A stretch of DNA of 64,000 nucleotides. Origin: Ooceraea biroi. Taxonomy: Eukaryota; Arthropoda; Insecta; Hymenoptera; Formicidae. Where the stretch lies: assembly GCF_003672135.1 (NCBI RefSeq), contig NC_039511.1, positions 4,490,464 through 4,554,463 of the forward strand. The letters run 5' to 3'. Positions 1-11,053 of this stretch are shown here, piece after piece. The notes under the pieces were generated by a model, which worked only from the letters and a program-made list of their open reading frames with translations, was not told the DNA's origin and made no database searches. Each line of letters starts with the position of its first letter. Within the stretch, counting starts at the first letter, position 1. The position numbers and the translations under genes were made by a program.

Positions 1-2894
1 CGTTTGTGCTTCGTTTACAAAGTAGTGTTCACCAGTTTGGACATAATGTTATAAAAGGCATTGATGAATAACAATCTAAATAAGTGCCTAAATTTAATAC
101 TGCAAGCTGTGACTGGCGAACTGTAAGTAATAAGGTGAACCGCTTTACGTGACATTTAACGTGTCGATATTAGAGCAGCACACTGTCGAGCAGAAATATT
201 ACACCGTGTGAACGAGTCCTCCCCCCTCCCAGTACAATCGCCTGGGTATTCGAGACAGGGATGTCTCGCTGAAAAAAATTCAAAATATGATGTCAAATAT
301 TATACATATTAGTTAACTAAGGTGTACATGGAGAAAAATGCAAAACGATGAGGGCGATTGAAAAAATACAGGCTGCAAGTCATGTAGAGACCGCCATGAG
401 ATGAACGATTTTACAATTAGGGATGATTATGCTACCAGCGAGGAATTAGGGTGATATCACTAAGAAAACCCTTCGGCTACGACGCTTCTGGCTGGAGCTG
501 TCGCTCCTGTCTTCAGGGACAGCCAAAAACGACTCGCATCTAAATCGATAAATCGACTAAATGTCGATTTCACAAGCGGTGAGTGCTAAGGTTTGCGAAC
601 GCTAATAATCGCGAGCAAATACATGTGCTGACATATAACAATATGCTGAGGTATCTCGACACTAGAAGGTAAGTTTTGGAGACATTATTTTTAATTTAAT
701 AAATATTAATATTTAGTATATATTACAAAATAATTAAAAATTGACGATATATGTAGCAACGGAGTTTTCTCTATTTTATTTTTATTTTTAACATGAAGAT
801 TAAAAGATTTGATTTCAGATCCTCGCGTGTGCGCGCGAGAAAACTTGGCAAGCGAGAATCAACGCGCCTCAGCGTTACCGGATGCACTCGTATCCTTCTA
901 GTGTCAGATAAATAGCGAATGTGCCATGCAGCGATCGCTGTTTGCGTAATGGAGCTTTTAATCACTGTGCAAACGATTATTCCACGACTGGGGCACATAC
1001 CGCGTGTTCGAGATTCTGTCAGCGGCTCCTCGGCGGAGAGTAACGGCTCGGTAATTAATTAATAATTACCAGAAGGATTAAGGAACATTCTTGTAGAGAT
1101 AACACATTCTGGGAAAAACATTTAGGAAAAAAACAATCAAGTTAATGCACGAGTATCACGTGTGATCGTGGGGGACGGAGTGCGCGATAGGGGAGAGAAT
1201 TGTAATTTTGATCGCGATACTGACGCTGATACTTTTATAGTTTAAAGCTAGAAAATCCGCGTAGTAGCCCAAGGGTTAAAAGGTCCGGGTCTTTCTCTCT
1301 CTCTCGCTCAAACAGCCGTTGTAACACGGGCCGATTACGATGTATATAATACGCTGATCACTCAACCTTGTTACAGTCTACTACTTGCATGTTAATGGCG
1401 AGTATAATACGCTTTATAATATGACGCAAACGAGGACCGTTCTTTCGGAGTAAATCGTGATGCGCCAGCACTATCCCTGCCGACTGACTGATTACTGATT
1501 GTTCAACTTATTAAACGAGCAAATGGGACTGCGTAGGACTGAACACTTCGGCCACTTTTATCTCTTATCGCTCACTTTTTTCGTTTAATATGTGGTACGT
1601 TTATTATACCACGGGCTGGTAAAGTGAAATCGTGGAACTGGCTGCGAATAATAGTAGTATAACGATCCTGAAATGATAGACATTCGTTTGCTGTAGCATC
1701 GTTCTTCTGTCACATTCTTTTACTCTCTCTCTCTCTCTTGGGTTAGGTAAATAGCATCGAGTCGCAACAAGAATTTCGCGGTTTGTTAGAGAGATTTTTG
1801 TCATTGAAAAATATGGAACGTGTTCAAAATGTAAGGCTGGCGCAAAACGTCGATTTCGCCAGCCTGGCACCAGGTGTTCTCGATTACACAGCTCGACGAA
1901 GCTGATGCCACAACGTTGCGCCTGTGCCAAAGTCAGCAGCAATCGCCGAGCTGCCAAATGCCTCTGTATGGCCGCGACAATTTATATATATTTTCGATCG
2001 GGACGACTAACGAAAAGAATATTTCGACCCGTTTCCCGACATCACTGGCGATTACTGGCGATGACTCGCTTATCATTATCCGGGCACTGCTCGGAACAAT
2101 CAAGCTAATTTTTGAAAATTTTCCTTGTCACATGTTTTGTCACTTTCTTATAAATCACAAATAAAAGATGTTTTCGCCAGTGAAGATGTTTTTCTAAATA
2201 TCTCGTGACGTTGATACAAGTGAAAAATAACCGTACCGAGACTAATTATTCTACTAAAAAAATGATAGACGATTGTGTGATTTTCAAAAATTCAACCTAT
2301 ATGTAGAGTGCAATTTCATAATGTATGTTAAGTGCGAATTAATAAAGATGCACACGTTCTAGACTACTATTTCTCACTATTTAACAATTCTTTTAATATG
2401 AGAATCATAAAATTTCCATAAAATATGTCTACGTAAAATCGCAAAAAATTATAAAATTGCAACAATTCTCATTCGGAGTATCCTAATAGTAGTCTAGATC
2501 TAAATGTGCTTTTACGATTACAAGCGCCTTCTTAATGCGATCAAAAAGGCAGTAGTAATCGTAAAATTATCACGGCCATACTGATTGCAGCTTCTATCAA
2601 GAAATCTTCTGTCACACATCGACACAAACTTTCATATTCACTTCGATTTTTAGTTCAGTTAAAAATTCAGAATTTACACAATTTGACACGCAGCACATTA
2701 GCCACGCCATAAGACATAATTTCATAACGATACTTTACTTCCATATCTCTTGATAGCACCTACAGTCAGCGTTTTTTATCAGCGATCAATGCCACTTCAC
2801 GTGAACCTTCGTGATCGTCGCTCGCGGAACTTAATAGATCCTCACATTCTGAAGATGAAACTATCACAGTTCATTAAAACTATCATCAGGCAGT
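1..2894. other. Left flank, no confident gene
   Basis: Moderately AT-rich DNA with no exon I can support. Minus-strand open frames exist around 1604-1957, but they lack a recognisable domain or a convincing splice context. A short pyrimidine run (TC repeat) lies near 1720-1738. If the exon at 3008-3253 splices onward at its GT, the 3' end of that gene would fall here, but I found no phase-compatible exon. Confidence 0.5.
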
Positions 2895-3931
2895 TTAAAT
2901 CGATCTGTTATCAGTCCGATGATCACGATCGTTGGCATCGATCTCTGCTGGCCGCGAGGAGGAACGGTGGTACGTCGGGCTAAAGGGCCACGGGGGGTCA
3001 CACCTACCGAAGGGCCTGATGGGGTGTCGACTCCACAGATAGACACGTTTAATTGGACTGAGGTAGCTGTCCCTCAGATAGAATGGTGTGCGATATTGAG
3101 CGTAGCTCGGAATATAAGGCGAGTAGCTCGGGTACCACCATGGGTCCCTGGTGAACGCACTGATAGGTGCCATTGGTGACGGTTCCAGGAGATCGAAGAG
3201 CGGTTTCCTACGCAGCAGGGACGGATACGGCAGTATGTCGTTCACGAGATTACCTGCGCGTGAGACGAATGTAATTTGAATTGATCGCAGACTGGTTTGC
3301 GGACGGCCACCGCGAGAGCTACCGAGGTAGGTGAGTATTGTTTATTAATATATGCTAGTTACGTAAGAGGAGCTGTGTATACACGGCTGTAAACCGGCCT
3401 TGGGAACGTTCTTTTGCATGCGCTAGAGCGAAATATTATTAGCAGTTGATTGTTTAGCTATCTTTACGAGATGCCGAGGGTACTAGTATGAGGTAATTTT
3501 CTTATTTGCAAAGTCTATTTTAAAGAATGATACTTAAATACTACTCGAAAAATCGTAAATTTTGTAAAATTGTGTGCAAATCTAAGAACTGTTGCAAAAG
3601 AAATGAAAATCTTAGAATCTACTATGTTGTTTTATTTTGGCTCTAAGTTGTTGAAGTAAACTCCGAAGAAAGATGTGTAATGTCTAAATAACAGTGGATA
3701 AGAGTTATTACGTTTGACAAAATTTATTGCGGGCAATGAACGTTTTACTTGTGCTTTTGACTCACCGTAAATGTCGAACAGTCGTTTCGTACTGAGCGGT
3801 GGGCTTATGTGACGAGACAGAAGCGGTGATTTGGATGGATAGAGTCTGTCGATGTCCGCCAAGCGATTCAGATGATCTTTCCAAGCCTTCTCAGCGTCGA
3901 ATGGTTTCGCTGTATTGTGCAATTTCGTCAT
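2895..3931 (-). CDS. Small Tyr/Pro-rich two-exon gene, possibly an alternative unit of the myofilin-like locus
   Basis: Two exons join in phase. Exon A (3766-3931) starts at an ATG preceded four codons upstream by an in-frame TAA, and ends TAC G before GTGAGT. Exon B starts after a CAG at 3253 and runs open to a stop at 2895, giving about 174 aa. An alternative GT donor (GTAGGT) after 3008 would end exon B in phase 1 instead. The N-terminal part is basic and charged. The C-terminal part is rich in Trp, Tyr and Pro (for example WWYPSYSPYIPSY). I do not recognise the protein with certainty. It lies 6 kb downstream of the myofilin-like exons on the same strand, and its phase-1 junction matches theirs. 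It may therefore be an alternative-promoter or alternative-3' form of the same gene, or a separate small gene. Confidence 0.55.
3008..3253 (-). CDS. Exon B of the Tyr/Pro-rich gene
   Basis: Follows a CAG acceptor with a two-base phase that completes the split Gly codon of exon A. It encodes GNLVNDILPYPSLLRRKP, then a Trp/Tyr/Pro-rich stretch. It either ends at 3008 before GTAGGT or reads through to the stop at 2895. The choice cannot be made from sequence alone. Confidence 0.5.
3766..3931 (-). CDS. Exon A of the Tyr/Pro-rich gene (start exon)
   Basis: Codes for 55 residues plus one base, beginning MTKLHNTAKPFDAEKAWKDH and ending KRLFDIY. The donor is GTGAGT. The in-frame TAA just upstream of the ATG makes this the likely true start. 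Confidence 0.6.
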
Positions 3932-6337
3932 AAGTGAGAATTAAAAGCAGATGTTCGTCGATTTATAGCATTGCTCGCGTGTTATCCTAGACGAACTCGT
4001 TGCGAATACACTTTGTAATAGAACATGCTTATAAATCCAATTTTGTTAGCTTGGCAATCAACTTAATTTATTTGCTATTAATTTCTATTTTCATAATTAT
4101 ATAGCATTTGCTACGTTTCGTCCAGGAAAAACAATGTAATCGTACATATAATACATTTATATAATGCCGAGAATTCGCGAGAAGATTGTGCGATTTTAGC
4201 TTTCAGCATACATGCATTATATACATGTATAAATATTTCATGTACTATTTGTTATATTAATATATTGATTTCAAATGAATGCCAAGAGCTGTCGGATTTC
4301 TCGTTTATTTAACAAGACTGGCAAACGCACAAAGGTATGATGCTTGAATCAATTTTATAAAGTTATTAGAATATGAAATACTGAAAATAAATTACAATTT
4401 AATCGGATTGCAAAAAAGCTTTGAGATGTATAACATGTAATTTTATACACATGTATTATCTAAATATTATCTGATATATCGATTAATAAAATATTTCTTA
4501 TTTGATATAATAATTCCTTTTTGCGTTGCCAACAAATGTATCGGAAATAAGAAAAGTAATTGAAGTAGAAGATATCTCTGAATTGATTTGAAGAACTAAA
4601 ATATCAATCTATTTTTTAATTGAAGGAAACAGTAATTAATATAATATAAATCATGGTAATTTCCGATACAGATACTCAGCTACTAACTAATATGGGATTG
4701 ATCTTTTATCCAATAAGGGTGATTGAATTGAAATGAAAGAGTAATTGTTTGCGTATGGCCCGAAGTTTGCCGAATTGCTCTGCGCTCCATTTTCTCTTCT
4801 TTTAGTGTTTTAGGCGCATTAGGCGTTTTTACTCTTTAATGATTTTTGCAGTATTCTCTCTCGCGATAATAATCATATAAAAGGCACATATGTACATACA
4901 TCATGCATGAAACACAGCATGCATTCGATGTTCTTTTACATTAAAGCAGACATTGAGGAATTAGTCGGACAGTCATTTTCGCAATTATTAATCGAGTCAA
5001 AAAAAATATAAAAATAATAACGAAATAGTACTATCACGCGAGTCTTGTTATTTCCGCTGTTTAATTAAATAATGACCGCGAAAACGGCTCTTCGAAATAA
5101 ATACAATTAGCGTGATTCGTCGAAACTTGCACAGTACACCAACTAGACGAGCCATTTCAAACTCTCGCTCGAAATTACGTAATGCCATAACTCAGATCGT
5201 CCACGGGAGATGGGGAAAATTAACAGGGCTCTAGGGTTCTGTTCCCATTTTTCATATCCTCGTAAGCCGTGCGCGTCTAAGTACCTTCTCTAAATCTCTG
5301 AAATTCTATTGAGACGGAAGCTGGCACAAGCTTGCGCCACACGAGTTTGCGTGTGAAAAAAATGCAACGCTCTTACAAAAAAAATAGCATGACGTCACGT
5401 TCAAGGCGAAAAAAAGCATACTAACCTGGTGGAAAAAAGTTGCTTCAAAAAGTCGATGACGGAAAAAAGCTGCGGCGTTTCATGTTGTCAAAAAATGGCT
5501 CAGTTATCGAAATTGGTGAAGGAAATAAAAAAAGAGATAGAGCGATGACTGCTAAAGTGCAATTTATGTGCTAATCGTGATCTATGATCGCTAAACTGTA
5601 GCACATCAAACTTTCCTTCTGCGTGATTATTAATCATGTGCTCGGCACTATTATTTAAGCTAGTGGAAGCTCGGCACTAGCTAGCAGTAACTGTCGTAAA
5701 GCTATCAATTCGACTGCTTTCTTTTGGTAACGCTATCGCTACGTAAAAAAATACTGCTTTTAGCGTTATGCATATTATTCGATCTCTAACTTGAGCTAAA
5801 TATTTGTTTGATTACTTAATACGATCTTCTTCGAGTATCTGGCGATCCTGCACGTTGTGAAGATCCGTATGCGTCCGTGTGATCATTATAGATTAGCAGT
5901 CGTTAATTATGCAATTTCCAATCGAGAAAGAATTATATTTGGCGGAGGTGGTTCACTTAAAAGCTAGAAACAGGGGTTCTGGAGAGGGGTTGGGGATCGA
6001 ATTAAATACGAAAAGAAAAGTACATGCCATAATCCTGAAAAAGATAGAAATTTCTGGATCTGGTTGTAATTAATTGCACGTTAAGTTGTCCATTGTTAGT
6101 AGATACGCGTGCATGTATTACTGCCGATTAGAGCATGTATTAAAAAGAACTTTCGATTTTTCTCCCTGTCGCCTTGAATCTCCCGCATTTTCCAAACAGG
6201 TTACGAGTTTGTTTGCACTTGTTCGTTAGAATATGTACAAGTGTACATTGTCTCATTTCTGTGATCTGTATTTCGATGTAAGTGTATTTCGTGTATTACT
6301 CTTCACTCCACTCGCGTTATGTACAGCGTACACAATT

Positions 6338-6772
6338 TCACTTGGATTCTGCTTGTATTAGTGAAGAAAAATTAATAATAAGTTGGAGGGAGACAGGCGA
6401 CAATGTCGTGTCTGAAAAATCGGAAGCACAAATTAGAACGCGCAAGCGTCGAGAGAAAATTTCCAGCTTTTTCAAGTTTTGGCGGCCATGTTTTATTTCT
6501 AATTTATTGTTTTTGTTTTCCTTAAATTTTTGAAAAGGAGAATTTTTTTTCTGCACGTCTCTTTCTCGCCAGCTCTGCTCACATACGATGCACATTTCAT
6601 CCCCTTCCGGCAGAGCTATCATACGTTCATCATCATAACTCCCTTCATAACGTTCATCATAATACTCTTTAGTAAACACAGTTTCACTCTCGTAATTATG
6701 CACTAATGTATACGGTTGCGTACAATGCTGTCTAAAAGCGCCTATGACGATCGGAAAAGCCAGTCTTTCCAC
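6338..6772 (-). other. Unexplained 144-codon open frame in AT-rich DNA
   Basis: The frame is unusually long for DNA of this composition. Its middle is acidic and Tyr-rich with a local repeat (EYYDERYEGSYDDERM), followed by CIVCEQSW and a basic tail. I see no known domain and no clear splice pattern. It could be a fragment of an old mobile element, a small gene, or chance. I do not claim a gene. Confidence 0.2.
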
Positions 6773-9299
6773 TTTTGATTGGATTTTTTTTGTCTCCCTT
6801 TTAGCTCATTGGCGTTTCGCAATCAAGCTGCGACCTCCACCATAGCTGCAAGAGTTAAGGATTTCTGAATAGTGTGTGCCCGTATTCTGTCCCTGTAATT
6901 GTCTCGTGTCACAAATCGAAAAAAGAAAATGCATTAAAAAAAAATCGTCGAATGTTTTCGTAATTTTCTTGGTCCTTCCTAGTTTTCTTTATAAGGAAAG
7001 GTTTATTATTGAAAAAATATAATACATGTTTTGTGTTGCTTATAGAATATTGCTTTTATATGACTTAATCATTTTAATATTATTTATTAACAACTTTTGT
7101 GATAGTATTCGGCTTTATCAGACAAGCCATAATAGACAAAAACCTAAAAAGCATAAAAAGCAAAATGTTTTGCAGTAAAAAGTCTTTCCTGAAAAAGTTT
7201 ATTGATAATATATTGTCAATTTGTGATTCTATACACAAAAATTTAATAACTTTTCGTCATATTTTCGTAAAACATTAAATTTTCGACATTGATTTCGTAT
7301 CGTAATGGCCAATGTTTCAAAATGACCTTTTAATCGTTCTCTCGACGATCGTCTTAGTACATCGAAAAGAAGAAAGGAATCGTGTGTTGGTTCTAGGTTT
7401 AGGATTGTGGGATACTCTATCTATGGGAAGCTCTATCGTATTATCAAGAAGCAGGTAGCATTCCGTGAGTAATAGATTACAGTTAAATGTAGTTAAATGT
7501 AAACTAGGGATTGTGTAAACTAAGTGATTTTATTACTGTGCTCAACTTCTACACAAATGTATGTCATTGTTTTACAGTGTCTGTGACGGTTCGTGTGGTT
7601 TGAAAATTCATATTCCTTGCATGTGTGGCTCCATATGCAATTATTTATTAAATTTAACTTATCCTAATAGGAATCCAGTGTATAAAGAAAATTTGACCAA
7701 TTAGATAAAAAATACGGATGCAATAGCAAAAACAAAATTCACTTAAAAACGTTATTACACATTTATTAATTTGCTTCTCTGCAACATTCCATAGTACGAT
7801 AATTATTAATTAATCTTCGACAATTGAATATCACGCTATAATTAATAAATCTTGATTAATTAATTAATCAACCGTACAAAAAATCATACAAAAAGATTCA
7901 TAAAAATATTGGAATCTTTTTAAAAAACCACTTTGCAGTAGTCAAACCAACGATACGCGAAACGATTTGTCGGACGAAATTTTATCTCATTCGCTTATCT
8001 ATTATCAATGTGCGGCTAATGGAGTGCGTCTGTATACATGTATGTGTGCGATATATGTGTGATGTGCGTTCTCTATGAATGTGAGGGTTCTATAAGCTGG
8101 ATTATTGGGATCATGCGTGACGTTAGTTGATCGTCTTTCGTAAGCAATGACGTCGTGCTCGGGAGGTGAGCACGATTCGCTCTTTGGTCTCCCATTTTCG
8201 GGAGATCTGTTGGCGTCTAAGGTCGCTCAAATCGATGATGCGATTCAGTATGAGCCACTTGTTGGGTCTAGCGCCTGGAAATCAGAAATCAGAATCTCTG
8301 CTGAGCGGCGTGCGGGACCGCGAAAATCGTACGAGAATCGACAATGATACCCCATTTTGGTGATGATGGCTTTGGATCGTTACTGGACGTATGTCGAGCT
8401 AGGAAATGCTTTTTTTTTCTCTCTAGAGACGAGTCACAGGGCGACACCTCGGGCACGACACGCATGATCCACGTGTGATCCATGATCGATGAACGATGAG
8501 CGATGGACGATGATCCGTGACGGCCTGAATGCTCAACTCAACGTTAGGGATGATCAATGTACTGATAATGGTCGCTGATATAATTATTTGTTATTTAATT
8601 AATTATTTGAAATTAGTCATTAGTTAATCGAATCATTAAAATTTTGTGATGTAGAAATAAATATATTTACGCAGAAAATAAGGAAAAATCTTTTTATAAA
8701 ATTAATCTGATTGAAATATTATGTACGTTCTATTTTTTATCATCTATACTTATTGCCTTTATTTTCTATGAAAATAGATTATATCTTATCTAGATAGATT
8801 ACGTATCATAATTCGTAATCTGAAAAATGTTGAATTAAAATATTGAGATGCAGTGATAGTGAACGAGATTGACACAAACATGTAGGAAAACTTGAAGTAA
8901 AATTTGTTATAATTCAAATATAGGATAAAAATATTGTTGATTCTCCGGAAATTAAATATCCCGTTGCAATTTTCACCTCGAGTTTCCCCGAACATGATTG
9001 TACGATGGGGCGATCGCAAGTCTACGGTGTCATGTCGATGTTACGTTCGGTCTCTCGATCAATCGGAAAGGATCCAATGATAGGGATGTGATTTGAAGCA
9101 TGTTGCGAGAAGTCAGAGAAGTCCTCAGATATTGAAACGTATTGTACATATATTTTATACGTACGTAGAGATATGCGTGTTTTCTCATATAGCGATCTAG
9201 CATAAGTATAATACTTAAAATACAAAGTGATGCGTAAAATAATTAGTGATTACACATGGCGCGTGTGGTATGATGTGTGGTATATAGACACGATTATTG

Positions 9300-9300
<1 letters not shown>

Positions 9301-9345
<45 letters not shown>
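9301..9345. repeat. (TTA)15 microsatellite
   Basis: Fifteen perfect TTA units in a row, flanked by less regular ATTATT sequence on the left. Confidence 0.97.
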
Positions 9346-9346
<1 letters not shown>

Positions 9347-10082
9347 GGTGAAACTAGAACACGAATCGATTGACACGTATGTCCAACAAGTGCATACGCA
9401 ATTCTACACGTCGGGAGTGGAGCGACACATGGGCGTAAAATCGGGACAAGGGGGGTAAGGGGCCATGGCAAGTCCACTGTTTCTTTCTCTTCTCGGTTAT
9501 GCGTGCAGGCAAGGTGGAGGGCAAGAATGTGGTGTACGGTACCTCTCCGGGGAGGCGTTTCTGGCTTCTGAGAAAGGCCCCGGAGGGCGTACGTGCGTGC
9601 GTATAAGATGTGACGATGTCTTTCTCGCGAGAATGATCGGTTCCTCAGGGTTTTCGTTTCCTGTTTTTTTTTTCTTTTGCTTGTCATTAGAACCAGCCGG
9701 CCAGAAGCCAAAAGCACCGGGTTACACATAGAGTGCTTAATCTAGGAAGGTCCCCACAAGGAACAGGTGTATCGAGTTATCCGTTAAACACGTTTCGTCA
9801 GTACGGTTCCGGTGATTCACGTGATCCATTCTCTGCATTCGTGCACTTTGCTCGTCCTTACTCCCGTTTCCCGGTTCTACTCTCGTCTATTTCGTTCTCG
9901 TTCTCCGTTTTTCGTCGCGCTCCTTCTCACTCTTATATTTCTCTCGCGCACTCTCATTCTCCCTCTCTCGCTCTCGTTCGACATCGAGGTATTATTAGAG
10001 TTTCGTTTCGTTTCGCGCTTTCGATTCTTTCTCTAAGACGCCGTTCACTCTTTCTTTTGGACTCTTTTGCTCACAGTGTTCT

Positions 10083-10182
10083 TTAGTACATACCAGGGGT
10101 GAAGCGTTCTACGGGTTTGTACTGATGGGGATACAGCTGCCTCGGCGAGTAACCGTAGATCTCACGGTGCATGGGCAAATAC
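10083..10182 (-). CDS. Exon 3 of the myofilin-like gene (stop exon)
   Basis: Starts after TTTTTCAG. One base completes an Arg codon, followed by YLPMHREIYGYSPRQLYPHQ and a short tail ending TPGMY before TAA. Confidence 0.85.
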
Positions 10183-11053
10183 CTGAAAAAGAGAGAGGAG
10201 AGAACGTGATTATTAATATTTAAGCAAATTAATATGATAATCTCTCTAAGAATATTAATAATATTTATTCCACCAATTTATATAACTATTCAAAAATGTG
10301 ATATTATTATTTTATCCAGATTTTATGATTGTATCCTGATAATCTGCAATTATGTAAAATAATATATTGCACATGTTTAAATATGTTGCAAATTATCTTA
10401 TTTTACACTTGATAACTTTCATGGTAATGAAAAATGAAAGAAAGAATAATATGCGCACCTGTATCCGGGAACATTAATACGATCGGCTGCGTGAATCGGA
10501 TTTTCGTAGATTGACTTTCCAAACGGCCACGAGGTGGAATGCAGCTCAGGAAAATCCGAGCGGAAAATGCCACGGGGCCTGTGAGTGTGCTCGGGAGCTC
10601 TGATGTCATCAGTGCCTGTATTCATATGTTATTTCATTAAAAAAATAATACAATAAAGAAGATTCAACAAAATCATTTAGCAATGCAGAACACCAATATT
10701 TTACACATAAAACTACTGTTTTGACAAAACATTTTATAAAAAGATACGCTAATTAACGTGTGAGAACATTCACACAGCTTTATATACAGAACATACTTGA
10801 TCGAAAATTTGTTTTACGTAAAATGTAAAATACTGTAATAAACACAAATGCACAGACATACTGAAATAACATAAACGCAAAAATAGACGTCGGAAATTCG
10901 AAGTCAAACAAATTGCTTTCATTTGCATGATGAAGCAGACACAGAAATCTCACCTTTCAAGGCCCGTACATAGCTCTGCCAAAACTTCGCCTTCCTTGTG
11001 ATGGGCTCGTTACGCCCGATCATGTCGAGATTGCTTCTGAATCGCGCGTCCAT
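10083..11053 (-). CDS. Myofilin-like small muscle protein, three exons, 118 aa
   Basis: Complete small gene. Exons are 10954-11053, 10459-10615 and 10083-10182, with introns of 338 and 276 bp. All junctions are GT-AG and in phase. The ATG has a good context (GGCAAAATGG) and is preceded by an in-frame TAG four codons upstream. The protein begins MDARFRSNLDMIGRNEP, continues with ITRKAKFWQSYVRALKG, then a central WPFGKSIYENPIHAADRINV segment, and ends in a Tyr/Pro-rich tail (YGYSPRQLYPHQYKP) before TAA. There is no signal peptide or membrane segment. From memory this resembles insect myofilin (Mf), a thick-filament protein of muscle known to have many splice forms. That name is from family recall, not a search. 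The gene structure is much surer than the name. Confidence 0.75.
10459..10615 (-). CDS. Exon 2 of the myofilin-like gene
   Basis: Starts after ATACAG in phase 1 and ends TAC AG before GTGCGC in phase 2. It contains RPRGIFRSDFPELHS and WPFGKSIYENP. Confidence 0.85.
10954..11053 (-). CDS. Exon 1 of the myofilin-like gene
   Basis: 33 codons plus one base, with donor GTGAGA. It is basic and includes the stretch RKAKFWQSYVRALK. Confidence 0.8.

Larger units (their letters stand above)
3932..10082. other. Stretch between the two small minus-strand units
   Basis: No confident gene. It contains A-tract-rich DNA at about 5347-5532, an unexplained 144-codon minus-strand frame at 6338-6772, TAAT-rich DNA at about 7800-7870, a degenerate ATGATC/ACGATG run at about 8463-8515, a 15-unit TTA microsatellite at 9301-9345, and a strongly pyrimidine-rich plus strand from about 9840 to 10080 just beyond the myofilin-like stop codon. 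Confidence 0.5.
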
